Of a stretch of 64,000 nt of DNA, positions 33,030 to 44,184 are shown piece by piece (the stretch's first letter is position 1; every line of letters begins with the position of its first letter). The notes under the pieces were generated by a model that saw nothing but the letters and a program-made list of their open reading frames with translations, was not told where the DNA came from and made no database searches. This DNA is from Phocoena phocoena. Taxonomy: Eukaryota > Chordata > Mammalia > Artiodactyla > Phocoenidae. Both the position numbers and the translations under genes were made by a program. The stretch covers positions 34,557,818 through 34,621,817 of the forward strand of contig NC_089239.1 in NCBI RefSeq assembly GCF_963924675.1, read 5' to 3'.

Positions 33030-33490
33030 GAACACCTCACATCTGTTTCCTTCTCTACTTAGACACTGTCACCTAATTGTAGTTCAGATAATCCTTCCTA
33101 GTTCCTTTCTAATTTCCCTAGAACTGATGGCATCACGTACACACAGGCGTTTCTAAAATAAAATCTGATCATGTTTCTTATGTCACTCTTGTCTTTACAA
33201 AGCCCTCAGTGATTCCAAATTATCCAAGAGTTAAAGTCTAAGACCTTTAATGTCGTCTAAAAGAATCCTCATTTCTTACCAAATATCAAAACACCCTTTC
33301 TGTGGTTCTAGTAGATTTCTTCTGTTTCTAATGATAAAATGTCATTTCCTGCTTTCATCCCTTTGCTCATATTCTTTCCTTTCTTTTCTTCTGATAAATC
33401 TTTCACTGCACATCTTTGAACACTTACGAAGCATCACATTTCCTATGAGATACTTTGACCCTTCTATCTTCCCCTTTCCAAAATATTAAA
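33030..33490 (+). repeat. Ancient LINE-type fragment (L2-like)
   Basis: 'aaataaaatctgatcatgtttcttatgtcactcttgtctttacaaagccctcagtgattccaaattatccaagagttaaagtctaagacct' reproduces the word order of the old repeat also seen near 46850 and 43950. Confidence 0.6.
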
Positions 33491-33598
33491 ATCTTTTCAC
33501 TGAATGGAAGATTTGAATAGATAACATCTGAGATTGTTTTTGCAATGCTTTGATCTTTCATACGAGTAAACAAAATTAGACATTTCCAAAAAAATAAT

Positions 33599-33766
33599 GA
33601 AACTGTTACACTTCTTTTTTTGCCTGAAGGTAACTCCTAGAAGTTCTCACCTATGACAGCCGGAACACACAGCAGCTGGGAAATGAGCATCTCAGCCCGG
33701 AAGCGGGATAAGGGGTGGTTGGCAGCACCTCTCGGGCAGGGGTTCTCTAACTCTTTAGGGTGTCAA
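33599..33766 (-). repeat. Right arm of the 160-bp inverted duplication
   Basis: Reverse complement of 31881-32042, at about 1.56 kb distance. It contains the hAT terminus CAGGGGTTCTCTAACTCTTT at 33737-33756 but no further hAT body. Confidence 0.92.
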
Positions 33767-33959
33767 GTACAGACGATTAAGTCATGTGTTGGAAGCGTGC
33801 CAAGGATGGAAGTGGGTCGGTGATTTCTAAGGAAAGCAGTCCATTGACAGAGAGGAATCAGAAATAGGAAATGTGTGGAGAGGGGCCTCACCACTTTGCT
33901 TTACCTGTTGATACAACAGCAACACAGACATACCCTATAGGAATTGAAATATGTATGAA

Positions 33960-34130
33960 CTGGGCTGGGGCAAGAGAAGCAGTAAGAGATGGATGAAGCA
34001 GTGGGAATGTATTCATGCGTCACTGATTCTGCAACTTCGTTAGTTTCCTCTTGTCCAGGCACTATGTTAGATACCGGGGACATGATGGAGGAAAAGAAAC
34101 AGGAGCTCTGCCTCCATAATGCTGACAGTG
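33960..34130 (+). repeat. Ancient repeat fragment (family B)
   Basis: 'ccaggcactatgttagataccggggacatgatggaggaaaagaaacaggagctctgcctccat' is the usual left part of family B. Confidence 0.6.
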
Positions 34131-34169
34131 TTCTGTGGTTTACCATCTGCTCCCGGTCCTATAATAAAA

Positions 34170-34460
34170 GTCTCCTAAATTGACTCTGAAGATCCATCCC
34201 TCTCACATGGCCAGTCCGTTCGTTTTGAGTCAAATTGTCACCACTTCAGACTGTAGCAGTAGGGCGTGTCCTACATCAATCAGTGCATTTCCTCCCTAAG
34301 CCCCTAGGCCGTAGTGATGGGTTCCAGGGCAAGCACGTAACCTACCTTATTTCAGTCATTATCAGGGATTTGATTAAGACTGAAGGAAGAGTACTAAATT
34401 TTGGGGTTTGTCCTGGAGTTGAGGAGTTGCACCGTGAGAGCTGCTGCTAACATTTTCACG
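34170..34460 (-). repeat. Ancient interspersed repeat (family A), reverse
   Basis: Its reverse complement contains 'gaaataaggtaggttacgtgcttgccctggaacccatcactacggccta'. This parallels the segment at 3400-3450 in the first copy. Confidence 0.45.
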
Positions 34461-34469
34461 TGTGAGTGG

Positions 34470-36340
34470 AGGCATTCAGTGACAGTGGTGTCAACTCCAA
34501 GGAAGCAGAGTTGAGAAACGTGATAGAGAGTCAAGGTCCTGCTCGGTCTCCTGCTTCAGGCTGCCAGCAAGCTACTTCTTCTCCTCACCTTTTCAGTTAT
34601 AGTAGCCCATGAATTCCTATTTTTTTGCATAACGTAGCTTGGCTTATATTTTCAGTTGCTTCCAAATAAAGCAGTTCTGAGCATATATAAGGAGATTATC
34701 AATAAATAAGTAAATATGATAACATATAGATAAACTATGCAAAGGAAATAAGCCAGTGCTTACTGTCTTCGGGGGTGTTTACTGAATCTCCTGAAGATGT
34801 CAGAAACGAGAAATGTTTGGAACTGTAGACCAGAAATTTTCTAATACCTGTTGGCTCTTCCGTTTTGTAGATCAACTATTTGGTTTTTTCTTTTTAACGA
34901 ACAATTTTGCTGCCATTTCCATCAAAGGGGTCTTTGGTCTAAGTGTCAAATCGTCCTTCAAGACTGACTTAATCTTTTCTCACCGAAAAGAAAGAAACTG
35001 AATTTCATTTGCTTTTCTTTTTAGGTGTTCTTTTAGGATGAGCAGCACAGGGACTAGCTTTACGATTGGGGGTCGATTGTTGAGGATAGTAACACCTTGC
35101 CCCAACCCGAGGTATATCCCTCCCTTATTTCTTACTACAAGTTATTTTCTGTCTTCCTTTATGGCTAAAATTTTGCATAGCTAGGTGAAGACTTGATGAC
35201 TAGGCAGAAAGAAACTGGGATAATTGAGCTGAAAGAAGAGAAGGGAAAGGATAATTTTCATGATAACAAAAGGATATGAGAATTGGTTTTTAAGAATAAA
35301 ATTTAAGAATTAATTTTAAAATAGTCAGGCCCACCTATTTTGCCTCAAAATAGGAGAAGAGTAACCTTTCAGCACAAAGCATTTAGAGTAGATACAAAAA
35401 AGACTATACATTTAATAATAGGATATATTGGAGAGTATTCTTTGAGGTCATTGAAAAGTAGGACTGTCGTATAAGATCAAAGATATTTACTGCTCACATT
35501 CAATGACTATGCACAGTAGGCAAAAGATGAAATATAGTATATGGTCCCTTCACTCAAGGTCACTGTAGACTAGTAAGGGAGGTAATATCCAAATAACTAA
35601 CAATGATTAAGATGGAGCCTGAGATAATAATAGAAGCATGGTGTTAGAAGAAAGAGCTTTACAAGTTTCTCATGGCTGTAATAGTCTGCAGAGGCAACAA
35701 GTGCTATTAGATTTTAAAGAACAGGGAGGTTCTTAGTCTTTTAAAGAGAGATTCTTTCTACATTGAAGTGCACAGACCTTGGTTAAACAGAAGAAAGAAA
35801 GTAGCACAGAAAATATTCAGAATGAGAGATTGTGGGAAATGTTTAGAGTAGGCAGAATAAACAAACTGTCTTACTGGAGCAGATATTGTGAGCTTGCCTT
35901 TTATTTTTTAGTGGCCTTCAAGACATGCTAAAGGGTTTTTACATTACTCCCTAGATCAGAATGTAGCCTTTCTAAGCAGAAAGTAGAACCAAAATAAGAA
36001 AACCAAATGGCATCCAAAAAAACAAAACAAAATCTCAGGATGCCAAGAGATTGATTGTAGGGTGGAAGTTTTCATGTTCAAGTTATGTTGGGCAAAACTA
36101 AATAAATTAAATCTATATATTAAATATTTACATGTATATACACCTTCGTGTCATCATATTGTTTGTGTATCTATATAATGTTACATATATATAATTTATA
36201 TACGTCATATGGTTTTACTATATGGCTCCTCAGAACTCTCTAGGTGAACAGGAAATTCTTAAGAAAGGAATTATTACGCAAATTAAAAAAGAAAATTGAC
36301 CGTAGAACCCCCATTTTTTCCCAAAGCACCTATCAAAACC
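34470..36340. other. Unique sequence; weak family B segment
   Basis: Mostly single-copy AT-rich DNA. At about 35490-35720 the phrases 'gactatgcacagtaggcaaaagatg' and 'ggtcccttcactcaaggtcactgtagactag' may be a decayed family B copy. No gene supported. Confidence 0.4.
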
Positions 36341-36349
36341 AGCCAAGAT

Positions 36350-36608
36350 GAGGAATTTGTACTCCAGTATGGTAGCCATAAATTACATGTGGCTGTTAAG
36401 ATTTAAATTAAATTTTTTATGGGCTTCCCTGGTGGCGCAGTGGTTGGGAGTCCGCCTGCCGTTGCAGGGGACGCGGGTTCGTGCCCGGTCCGGGAAGATC
36501 CCACGTGCCACGGAGCGGCTGGGCCCGTGAGCCATGGCCGCTGAGCCTGCGCGTCCGGAGCCTGTGCTCCGCAGCGGGAGAGGCCACACGGTGAGAGGCC
36601 CGCGTACC

Positions 36609-36643
<35 letters not shown>

Positions 36644-36785
36644 TTTAAATTAAATTTGTAGTTATTCAGTCACAGCAAGCACATTCCAAGTGCTCAGTAG
36701 CTACATGCAGCTGGCAGGTGAGGTATTGAATGACGCAGATATAGGATATTCCCATCACTGCAGAAAGTTCTTTTGGGCAGTGGTA
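36350..36785 (+). mobile_element. hAT-type DNA transposon remnant split by a SINE
   Basis: The left piece 'tactccagtatggtagccataaattacatgtggctgtt' and the right piece 'cattccaagtgctcagtagctacatgcagctgg..gatataggatattcccatcactgcagaaagttcttttgggcagtgg' make up a common MER-type palindromic element. The SINE at 36421 lies between the two pieces. Confidence 0.8.
36421..36641 (+). mobile_element. Young full-length CHR-type SINE
   Basis: Head GGGCTTCCCTGGTGGCGCAG, complete ~190-bp body and an uninterrupted A tail of 31. Exact target duplication AGATTTAAATTAAATTT at 36399-36415 and 36641-36657. Intact tail and perfect duplication point to a recent insertion. Confidence 0.98.
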
Positions 36786-36789
36786 CTTT

Positions 36790-38070
36790 AGAAATGGTTA
36801 TTGTTGTTATTTATAATTAATTTATCATTATTCCTTAATTAGGGTGTTGAATTAAGAAACCTCAGTATGTGGGCATTGTACAGAAGCAAGTTCTACATAC
36901 AGGAAATACTTAAACCAGAGTGTTAGAATCCAGGTATAATTTAGATAAGGAAATTGAAAACCCTCTGAAGGTCGTAAATTTGTATATAATATTTAGTTAA
37001 AATGTGTAATTGGTCTAAAGATATGTGACAAACCCTATCCTCAAGGCATATTTTCTAGGAAAAAAGACTGCTTTGTGCATAAGTAGTAAATACAAAATAT
37101 GCTTTTTAAAAAGTCAAAACTTGGTGAAAATAGAGAACTAAAACCGGAACAGTTCGTTGTAAGGGAATCAAGGAAGTAAAGCTTTACTCTATAAGTGGGT
37201 GCTAGGATAACTGGTAAAGTGGACGATAACACTGACAATAAGAGACTGGTAATAAAGGATTTCAGTATATTTTTTAAGAACTTAATGAGAGTTCAAAGCT
37301 CGTTTCATCTTCCTGCTTGTATGATTTTTTACTTCATCTACATCCTATTAATATCATAACTCAGTCCATTCAATTATGAATTTTAAAGACTTTACAAACT
37401 ACTCTGTTTCTTTCTAGAGAATTTTATTTTTCTCCAACCCCCACTAAGCTATTTAGTTTCATTTTGTGAGTGATAAATTGGAAATTGTGTGCTGAACTGT
37501 TAAACTGATGCATGAACAAGTAAATGACGATAAGAAGCTTTAAATTTAATACTTAGAAATTGTAATATTCAGGTCATTGAACAGATGTCATGGTACTCAT
37601 TTACCCAACTACAACTGTTACACTTCATGCAGTTCCCAAGAGTAATATGGAGTAGACTCATCTGTAATTTTCTCAAGTAAACATTCATTTAAAAAAACTT
37701 GTTTTTGTTTAGTAATGAAGGTTAATTTTCATTTAAAATTAAGGATATAAAAGAACATTTTATTATTCTAAAGCATTAGTTTACTGTAATTGGATTATTA
37801 CATTCCTTAGGTTTTAGATAGTTTATTAATAAATTTGATTTTTAAGACAAATATGATGAGCTGGACATCTTTTAAAAACTCTTCAAATACAAATTGTGAA
37901 AAACGCCAACTAGATGATAATAATTTCATCAAATGTTAAATATTCAACATTATTATTAAGGGCATAATTGAGAGAGGGATTTTCATTGGGTCCTTTAACA
38001 AACTGGCTAAAATAATCAGATTTTACCCTCTAGGAGTTTTCATCTTAATCAGAGATGAGATTCACTGATT
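36790..38070. other. Unique AT-rich sequence
   Basis: No repeat or gene recognised. Confidence 0.45.
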
Positions 38071-38072
38071 CA

Positions 38073-38076
<4 letters not shown>

Positions 38077-38120
<44 letters not shown>
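38077..38120. repeat. (GT)22 microsatellite
   Basis: Uninterrupted GT run of 44 bp. Likely polymorphic. Confidence 0.97.
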
Positions 38121-38121
<1 letters not shown>

Positions 38122-38514
38122 GTGAAGGGGGGTTGTGTGTAACAATCAGAGTAGGTTAAAGACCTGTACTTTGAAAAAAAAACATGCTTGGTATTGTAAC
38201 AATTTCTGTAATAAAAGCTGGAAAATACAATTCCTCAAAATCTCACTGTCAGAGAAGCAGCAGTGATTCTCAGCAGAGTTGGGGATAGAAATGGGGGAGG
38301 TTAACCCCACTCCCAGGAGGTGTGTCCTCTTCAGAAGTAGGTTTGCGTTAGAAATGGTTGAGAAGCATCAACATAAATCAACTACCATCAGTGCAGACAG
38401 TTTGTAAACTCAGCAGCAGATGATAAATAGCAAATATATTTACAACATGGAGTCCATGTTGTAATGACCTAATAAATGTAAGCTGGAATAAATTCTTGCC
38501 TAAATAAGAAATTA

Positions 38515-38652
38515 GAATTTGTATCTCAGCTCTTTTCCTAACTCAGGCAAATCACTGAACTTCTTAAAATTCCTAAATTTCCTCACTTGAAAAAAGAGGG
38601 AATTGGATTAAATCTCTAAATCCCCTCCAGCTTTTAACATTCCACAATTCTA
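38515..38652 (+). repeat. MIR/MIR3-type SINE remnant
   Basis: 'gcaaatcactgaacttcttaaaattcc', 'gaattggattaaatctctaaatcccctccagcttttaacattccacaattctac' is the MIR3-like 3' end with its typical 'ggtcccttccagctctaa' theme. Confidence 0.7.
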
Positions 38653-38654
38653 CA

Positions 38655-39845
38655 TCAGTAAATAAGGCTACGATTCTTGTCTCTGGGTCTAAAATAATAC
38701 CACTTTAAAACTGTTAGAAGAAAGATTAGTATCCTTTCAAACATGAATCTAATCAGTCGGAGCAGTTGGGGGAGTTGCAATATACATCTTGATTGCTCAC
38801 CTAATTGTAACAGTTTGCTACTCAAATGATACGTGATTTTAAGAAATGTAGAAATCCTTTCACATAGAATTCATTATATGTAACACAGTGTTTGTTTATT
38901 TCTCACTCAGTGAGAGTTGAGTAACGGGTAAGGGAATGGTGTACTTTGAACATTCAGATATTCCCTAGGGCTCAGACATTTTTACACTGCTATCAGGCCC
39001 AGGGAGTACTTAGCTTCAAATGATTTTGAAGGCAGTATCGTCATATTATTTGACATTGGATCTGAGGCAGTTGATCGGAGCAGTTTCTATAAAAGTATAC
39101 ATGAAATAGACAAACTTTAGCAATAAAAAGTCATTAGAATATTTCATAGTGTGAGAAATACCTGGACACTGGCTTCAGTAAAACATAACTGGGTAAATTT
39201 AAAACATGGCCTAGAAAAAGCTTTGCAGTCCACTTCCAGTATATAAAAGATAATGCCAACATAATTGTCCCCGGATCTGACCTTCCCATATTTGCCACCC
39301 AGTTGTATGCAATAGCAAAGTAATTAGAAATTACGATAAAAACTATGTTGTTTTCATATCACAAGGAGGAATTTCTCTATTCCTTTCATAGACATCTACC
39401 AGCTACCAATATTAATTATACCTGTGCTATCTGTACATCTCTCACAATGAATAGAAGGAACAGTGACCTTTCTGCTCAGAATCATATCCACTCTCACTTT
39501 CTCAGGCAATTCACCCAACAGTTAAACACCCAACAGGCAAACCACCAAATATTTAATATCTCCCTTTCCAATGGACCATTCCTGTCTGCGTAAAAACATA
39601 GTGTAGCAATTTTAAGATGTCTTCCGTTCTCACCACTCTACTTCTTCTTAAGGTTACTCCCTGTGGCTCAGAATCCATTAGTTACTTACGTCCCAGTTAA
39701 CAGTCAGTTCGGAAAGGGTTTATTATTCCTACGCATTTGAAGTTTGGGTCTTTACTGACACCTGCTCCCTGTATCTCCGTATCGATGTTACTTCCTTCTT
39801 TCTTCTGTTCCCACCCTTCCTCTCTTCGTCCTCCTCTGATTCCTC
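38655..39845. other. Unique sequence
   Basis: Single-copy-looking. The 82-codon frame 39345-39593 (plus) has no domain. Pyrimidine-rich from 39770. Confidence 0.4.
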
Positions 39846-39849
39846 CTCC

Positions 39850-40420
39850 TTTTTCTATTTCCAGCCTCTAAATATTGAAGTATACTGAGCCGGGGCCCTT
39901 TCTTTTCCCTCATATCTGTACTCTCTCCCTAGGTATTTCATCCAGGCTTTTGACTGGAACCATCTCAGTGCAGATAACAGCACAATTTACAAGGTCAACC
40001 TAGACCTGTCTCTTAAACTGTAAACTGTACATCCAACTGTATCTCTACAAGGATGTCTAACAGGCATGCAAACGTAACTAAAAAAGACACCGCCCCCCCA
40101 GTCAAGTTTTTGTCCCACACCTGCATCTCCTCCAGCCTTTCTCATCACTGAAATGGCATTATCATTGCTCAGCCCCTCAAACCAAAACCTGCGGGTTATT
40201 TTGCATTTATCAGATTTATTTGGCCACACTTCCTTCTAATAATTAGCCAGTCAGTCTCTAAGTCCAAACATATCCTAGATTCATTCCTACGAATACCACC
40301 CCAAACCAAATCCCCAGCGTCTTCCTTTCTGAAAGTGCTCTTGCCTCAGCAGCCCAGGCGATTCCCTTGCTTCCAAAGCCAGCCACCTACAATTCCTTCC
40401 CAACAAAGCAGGTAGGACAG
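39850..40420 (-). repeat. Ancient interspersed repeat (family B), reverse
   Basis: 'caatttacaaggtcaacctagacctgtctc', 'ctctacaaggatgtctaacaggcatgcaaacg', 'catcactgaaatggcattatcattgctcagcccctcaaaccaaaacctgcgggttatt', 'gccagtcagtctctaagtccaaacatatcctagat' is the reverse order of family B, co-linear with 13920-14300. Confidence 0.65.
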
Positions 40421-40589
40421 TTCTGTAGGAAACGAGAATGAATTCAAATGAAATATGTTGACAAATAGGAAGGTACAGAAAATAATGCAACAGAATCCCC
40501 GTGTCTACCTCATAGAATCAAGAGGTGTTAACATTTTGTTATAATAACCTTGTAGCTTTACTTTGTGGAGAATGAAATAATGTAAAAAA

Positions 40590-41290
40590 GTTGACTTTTT
40601 AAAAAATTATTATTTCTTTTTATTCTCAATACTCATCTTTCCTCACTGTGTTTTGATCTTCATATGTACTCTTCTTATTGATCTCGTTGTATGCTAATAA
40701 CATACGTATGTGTACATAAACCATATGTAGTATTGCTTTGTCAACTGTATTAAAGTCACAAATTTTCTTCTAGTTTGTGGCTTGTCTTTTAATTGTGTGT
40801 GTTTTTGTGTATTTTCTCAAATAAGAAATTTTAATTATAATATAGTTGAATTTATCAGTATTATCCTTTATGATGTATAATTTATTAATCTTACTTAATA
40901 ATTTTATCATCTCAAGGTAACAAAGATGTTTTTCTAGATTTTATTCTAAAAGTTCAAAATTTTAAATTTGTCATTGATGTTCTTAATACATGTGGATTTT
41001 TAAAAATATACAATGTGAGGTCAACATCTTACTTTACTTTTTCCCCTCATGAATGGCTAATTGTCCAAACACTGTTTGGCTGGCCTACAGTGCTACATGT
41101 CATATACCAATTTTCCATATTTGCGTGGGTCTGTTTTAAGTTTCTCTATTTTGTCCATTGACGTAATAAAATATACTACCGCACTCTTTTAATTGCTTTA
41201 AGATGTATAACTGTGTTATAAATCTTTACATCTCGAAGAGCAATCCCATACCCCAATCTCAATCAAATGATTTTCTCCACCATTCTCTTG
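40590..41290 (-). mobile_element. Decayed L1 fragment (ORF2 3' part), reverse
   Basis: 'tgggtctgttttaagtttctctattttgtccattgacg..atatactaccgcactcttttaattgctttaag' resembles the antisense of an old L1 ORF2/3' region. It precedes the larger fragment at 41990 in the expected order. No intact frame. Confidence 0.5.
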
Positions 41291-41299
41291 ACTCTTCTT

Positions 41300-41985
41300 G
41301 GCCTTTTGCTCTGTTAGGAAGACACAATAAACTGGCTACCTATATTCATTCAGAATGACCATTTGCCTTGAATTTGTCATTTATTTATCGTCTCCTATAT
41401 TTCTGATGCTTTTCTCAGCAATTGGAAAGCATCTATAAAGAAAACAAAGATCTTTGCCTTCACAAAGCTCACGTTCTGTTGAATTTCTCTGTAATAGAGA
41501 ACTGGAAACCTAAAAAATTTCTCTTCTCAGAATTTCTTGCTCTTGGGATGCCATTTGTCAGAGTTGTAGATGAAGTGTAGGATTGAAGGTTTGTTTGTTT
41601 GCTTTTTTCCCCATCTGTCTTATTTTGCCCTTTCTCGCTTCTTCCTTTGTATAACACAACCACTTGCCTGGAGTTACAGGAGCCGCTCTTAAACATGATA
41701 GAAGCCACACACCCAGGGTGATGGAGCCGGTAGCAGTTGCCTTAATGACGTTCCCTAGCCGTTGCACCAGACTTAGACTGTCAGCCTCTGGTCTTGCTTG
41801 CTTGAAGCTGTTATTTGTTTTCCTCTCATTCAAAGCCAGATATATTCCTGTCGGACTTAGTCCTCAAAATATATTTTTAAATTAAAAAAAAAAAAATTAA
41901 GAACAAAAAAATCTATGTTAGGGGAGAACTTAAACTCATTTTATAGATTAATTAGTAGGCAGTGGACAGTCTTACTCTCAAATAT
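41300..41985 (+). repeat. Interrupting sequence with a family B left end
   Basis: 'atttatttatcgtctcctatatttctgatgcttttctcagcaattggaaagcatc', 'gatctttgccttcacaaagctcacgttctg' (about 41370-41480) looks like the start of family B. The remainder to 41985 is unclassified, and opposing ORFs of 79 and 91 codons (minus) show no features. Confidence 0.4.
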
Positions 41986-41989
41986 TTTC

Positions 41990-43830
41990 ATCCGTAATCA
42001 TGGCCTCTTTTCTCATTTATTTAGGTCTCCTTTTGTGTCTCTCAATACAATTTTATAGTAATTATATAAGCGCCATACCATTTTTTAGATTTATTACCTA
42101 TTACTTTAAAGGTTTGTGCTGTTTTGATTAGGATTAGTAAAATAACACCATTTAATTTGGTATTGCTGTTATAGAGGCATGCTGTTGATTTTTTTAAAAG
42201 GTATCTGGTATCCAGGATTCTTATTTGTCTTTGTCTAGCTTATTTATACATTCTCACTACTTCTATGCAAATAATCATATTATCACTGAACAATATTTTT
42301 AAATTTCTTCTTAAAAGAAGAAGAAATTTCTTCTTCTTTCTTCTTTCGTCCACTTTTTATGCCCATATTTCTTTCTCCAGTCTTATTGACTGGACCTTCC
42401 ATTGTAATGTTGAGTAGGAAGGCGTGATGGAGTAATTGGACTTCTGAGTAATTTAAATATCATTTGAATGATGTTTTATAGAATTTTAGTGGAAACCCTT
42501 TAGAGTTAATAAAATTAAACACAATTCCTGGCTTGATTTGTGTATTTTATAGATACGTGTGGCTGGATGTTGAATTTAATTAAGTGCTCTACTACACATT
42601 TTTGAGATGATCGTATTTTTTCCCCCGCTTAATACTTTGGTAGATCACAGTAAACAATTCTCTAATGTTAACTCATCCTTGCATTTGCAGTGTGGACCCT
42701 ACTTGATCATGTGGTACTTTTTATATTTGGTTAAAACCAGTTTTTAATATAGTATTTAACATTTTTTCATGTGTATTCATGCAACCATTTTTATTTTTAT
42801 AATGTTCATTAATGAAGTTTTCTGTAAAAATAAACTAGTCTCATAAAAAGATATTCTCTGAGTATATTTCTGCAACAAAAGAGTGATTGGTCCCTTGAAG
42901 ACTTGATAAAATCTGTGACATTTCTGAAATTTTTCTGTTTTCTAAGTTTGCACATTTATTGATGTCAAGTTCTTCTGAGTATTCTTTGATGATACTTTTG
43001 TTTGTCTCCTTCTTTAATTTTGCCCACTTTCTGTTATTAAAATTTTATTAGCAACTTCAATCAGTCTTGTTAGAGGTTTGTCCATTTTATTAGCTTTTTA
43101 AAAAAAAATCCATTCTTGGTTTCTTCGATCTTTTATGATATATTTATTTTCGATTTTATATTTTTGCTTCTATCTTAATATTTCTTCACTTTACTTTCAT
43201 TGTTCTTCCTCCTTTGTCATTTTTCTAACCTCTTGAAGTGAGCGCTTTTCTCTTAAATGTCCAGTTTTTTATTTTCTTACATCAAATTTCATACATTTCT
43301 CTCTAATCCCACTTTAGATATATTATAAATTTTGGTGGGTAGTGCTTCAAAGTCATCTGATTCTAAATAGTTAATTATTTCCATGTTTTATATGATCTAT
43401 GAATTATTATAATTGTGCTTCATGGTTGAAAATCTATGGGATATATTAGCTGTCTAGTTGGGTTTGTTTTGTCAGATTATGTGGCTATATGCTGTTACTT
43501 CATTGGCTTTTTGTCAGGGTCACTTAAGAATATTTATGCATGTTTTCATTTGAAATTAATATGCATTCGCTTTTTGGCATACATTCTCATAAATGTCTCT
43601 TGCATCCAGTTTGCATGTGGTGTTCAAATCTCCCACCGTCTTACTAATCGGGTCCTGATTCATCTTAACGATCTGTGTAGGAGATTTTGGTTTCTTTGAG
43701 TCACTCCAAGCCTGTTCTCCACTTCCTTGTGCCGGTGAGTTGTTCTCTATTCTGTATGGAAGCAAAAGTATTTCAAACCCTGAGCTCTCAACGTTTTTAA
43801 GTGTTGGTGATTGTTGTTACGTATTACATA
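41990..43830 (-). pseudogene. Decayed L1 ORF2 (reverse transcriptase region), reverse
   Basis: Read on the minus strand this is a very old L1 ORF2 with many stops and indels. Plus-strand landmarks are the antisense of the reverse-transcriptase domain: 'tttatttaggtctccttttg', 'ttgactggaccttccattgtaatgttgagtagg', 'taactcatccttgcatttgcag', 'cttgttagaggtttgtccattttattagcttttta', 'attcttggtttcttcgatc'. It once encoded the endonuclease/reverse-transcriptase protein of a LINE-1, and no frame remains. Together with 40590-41290 it probably represents one insertion later split. Confidence 0.75.
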
Positions 43831-43899
43831 TCATTTCTAAGTGTTTGTAACAAGAGCGGATCCTTTGGCAATAGTTCAGTCCATTTTGTTGTATCAAGA

Positions 43900-44180
43900 T
43901 AATCTTTTTATGATCTCTATCAATCATGCACCTCCTCTGTGTTAAACTTTCAGTAAACTATCCAGTACAGAGAGGAGAAAATCTTTTAAGGCCTATGTGA
44001 TCTGGCCCCAGCCTACAACTCTGGCCTTATTTTGGACCACTTTCTTTGCTATGACAGAGATGTTGGCTTTCTTTCTGTTTCACACACACAATTAGCTTGT
44101 TCCCATCTATAGTCATTTGCACTGATGTTTCCTTATGCCTGAAATGGACGTCTCCGATCTTTTCAGTTTTGAAAAATTTT
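43900..44180 (+). repeat. Ancient LINE-type fragment (L2-like)
   Basis: 'aaggcctatgtgatctggccccagcctacaactctggcc', 'catttgcactgatgtttccttatgcctgaaatgg' is the word order of the same old repeat as at 33030 and 46840. Confidence 0.7.
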
Positions 44181-44184
44181 GTCA

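Noticed and set aside
42000..43830. A gene encoding a reverse transcriptase
   Set aside because: The resemblance is to L1 ORF2 in antisense, with no open frame longer than about 90 codons; it is a fossil.
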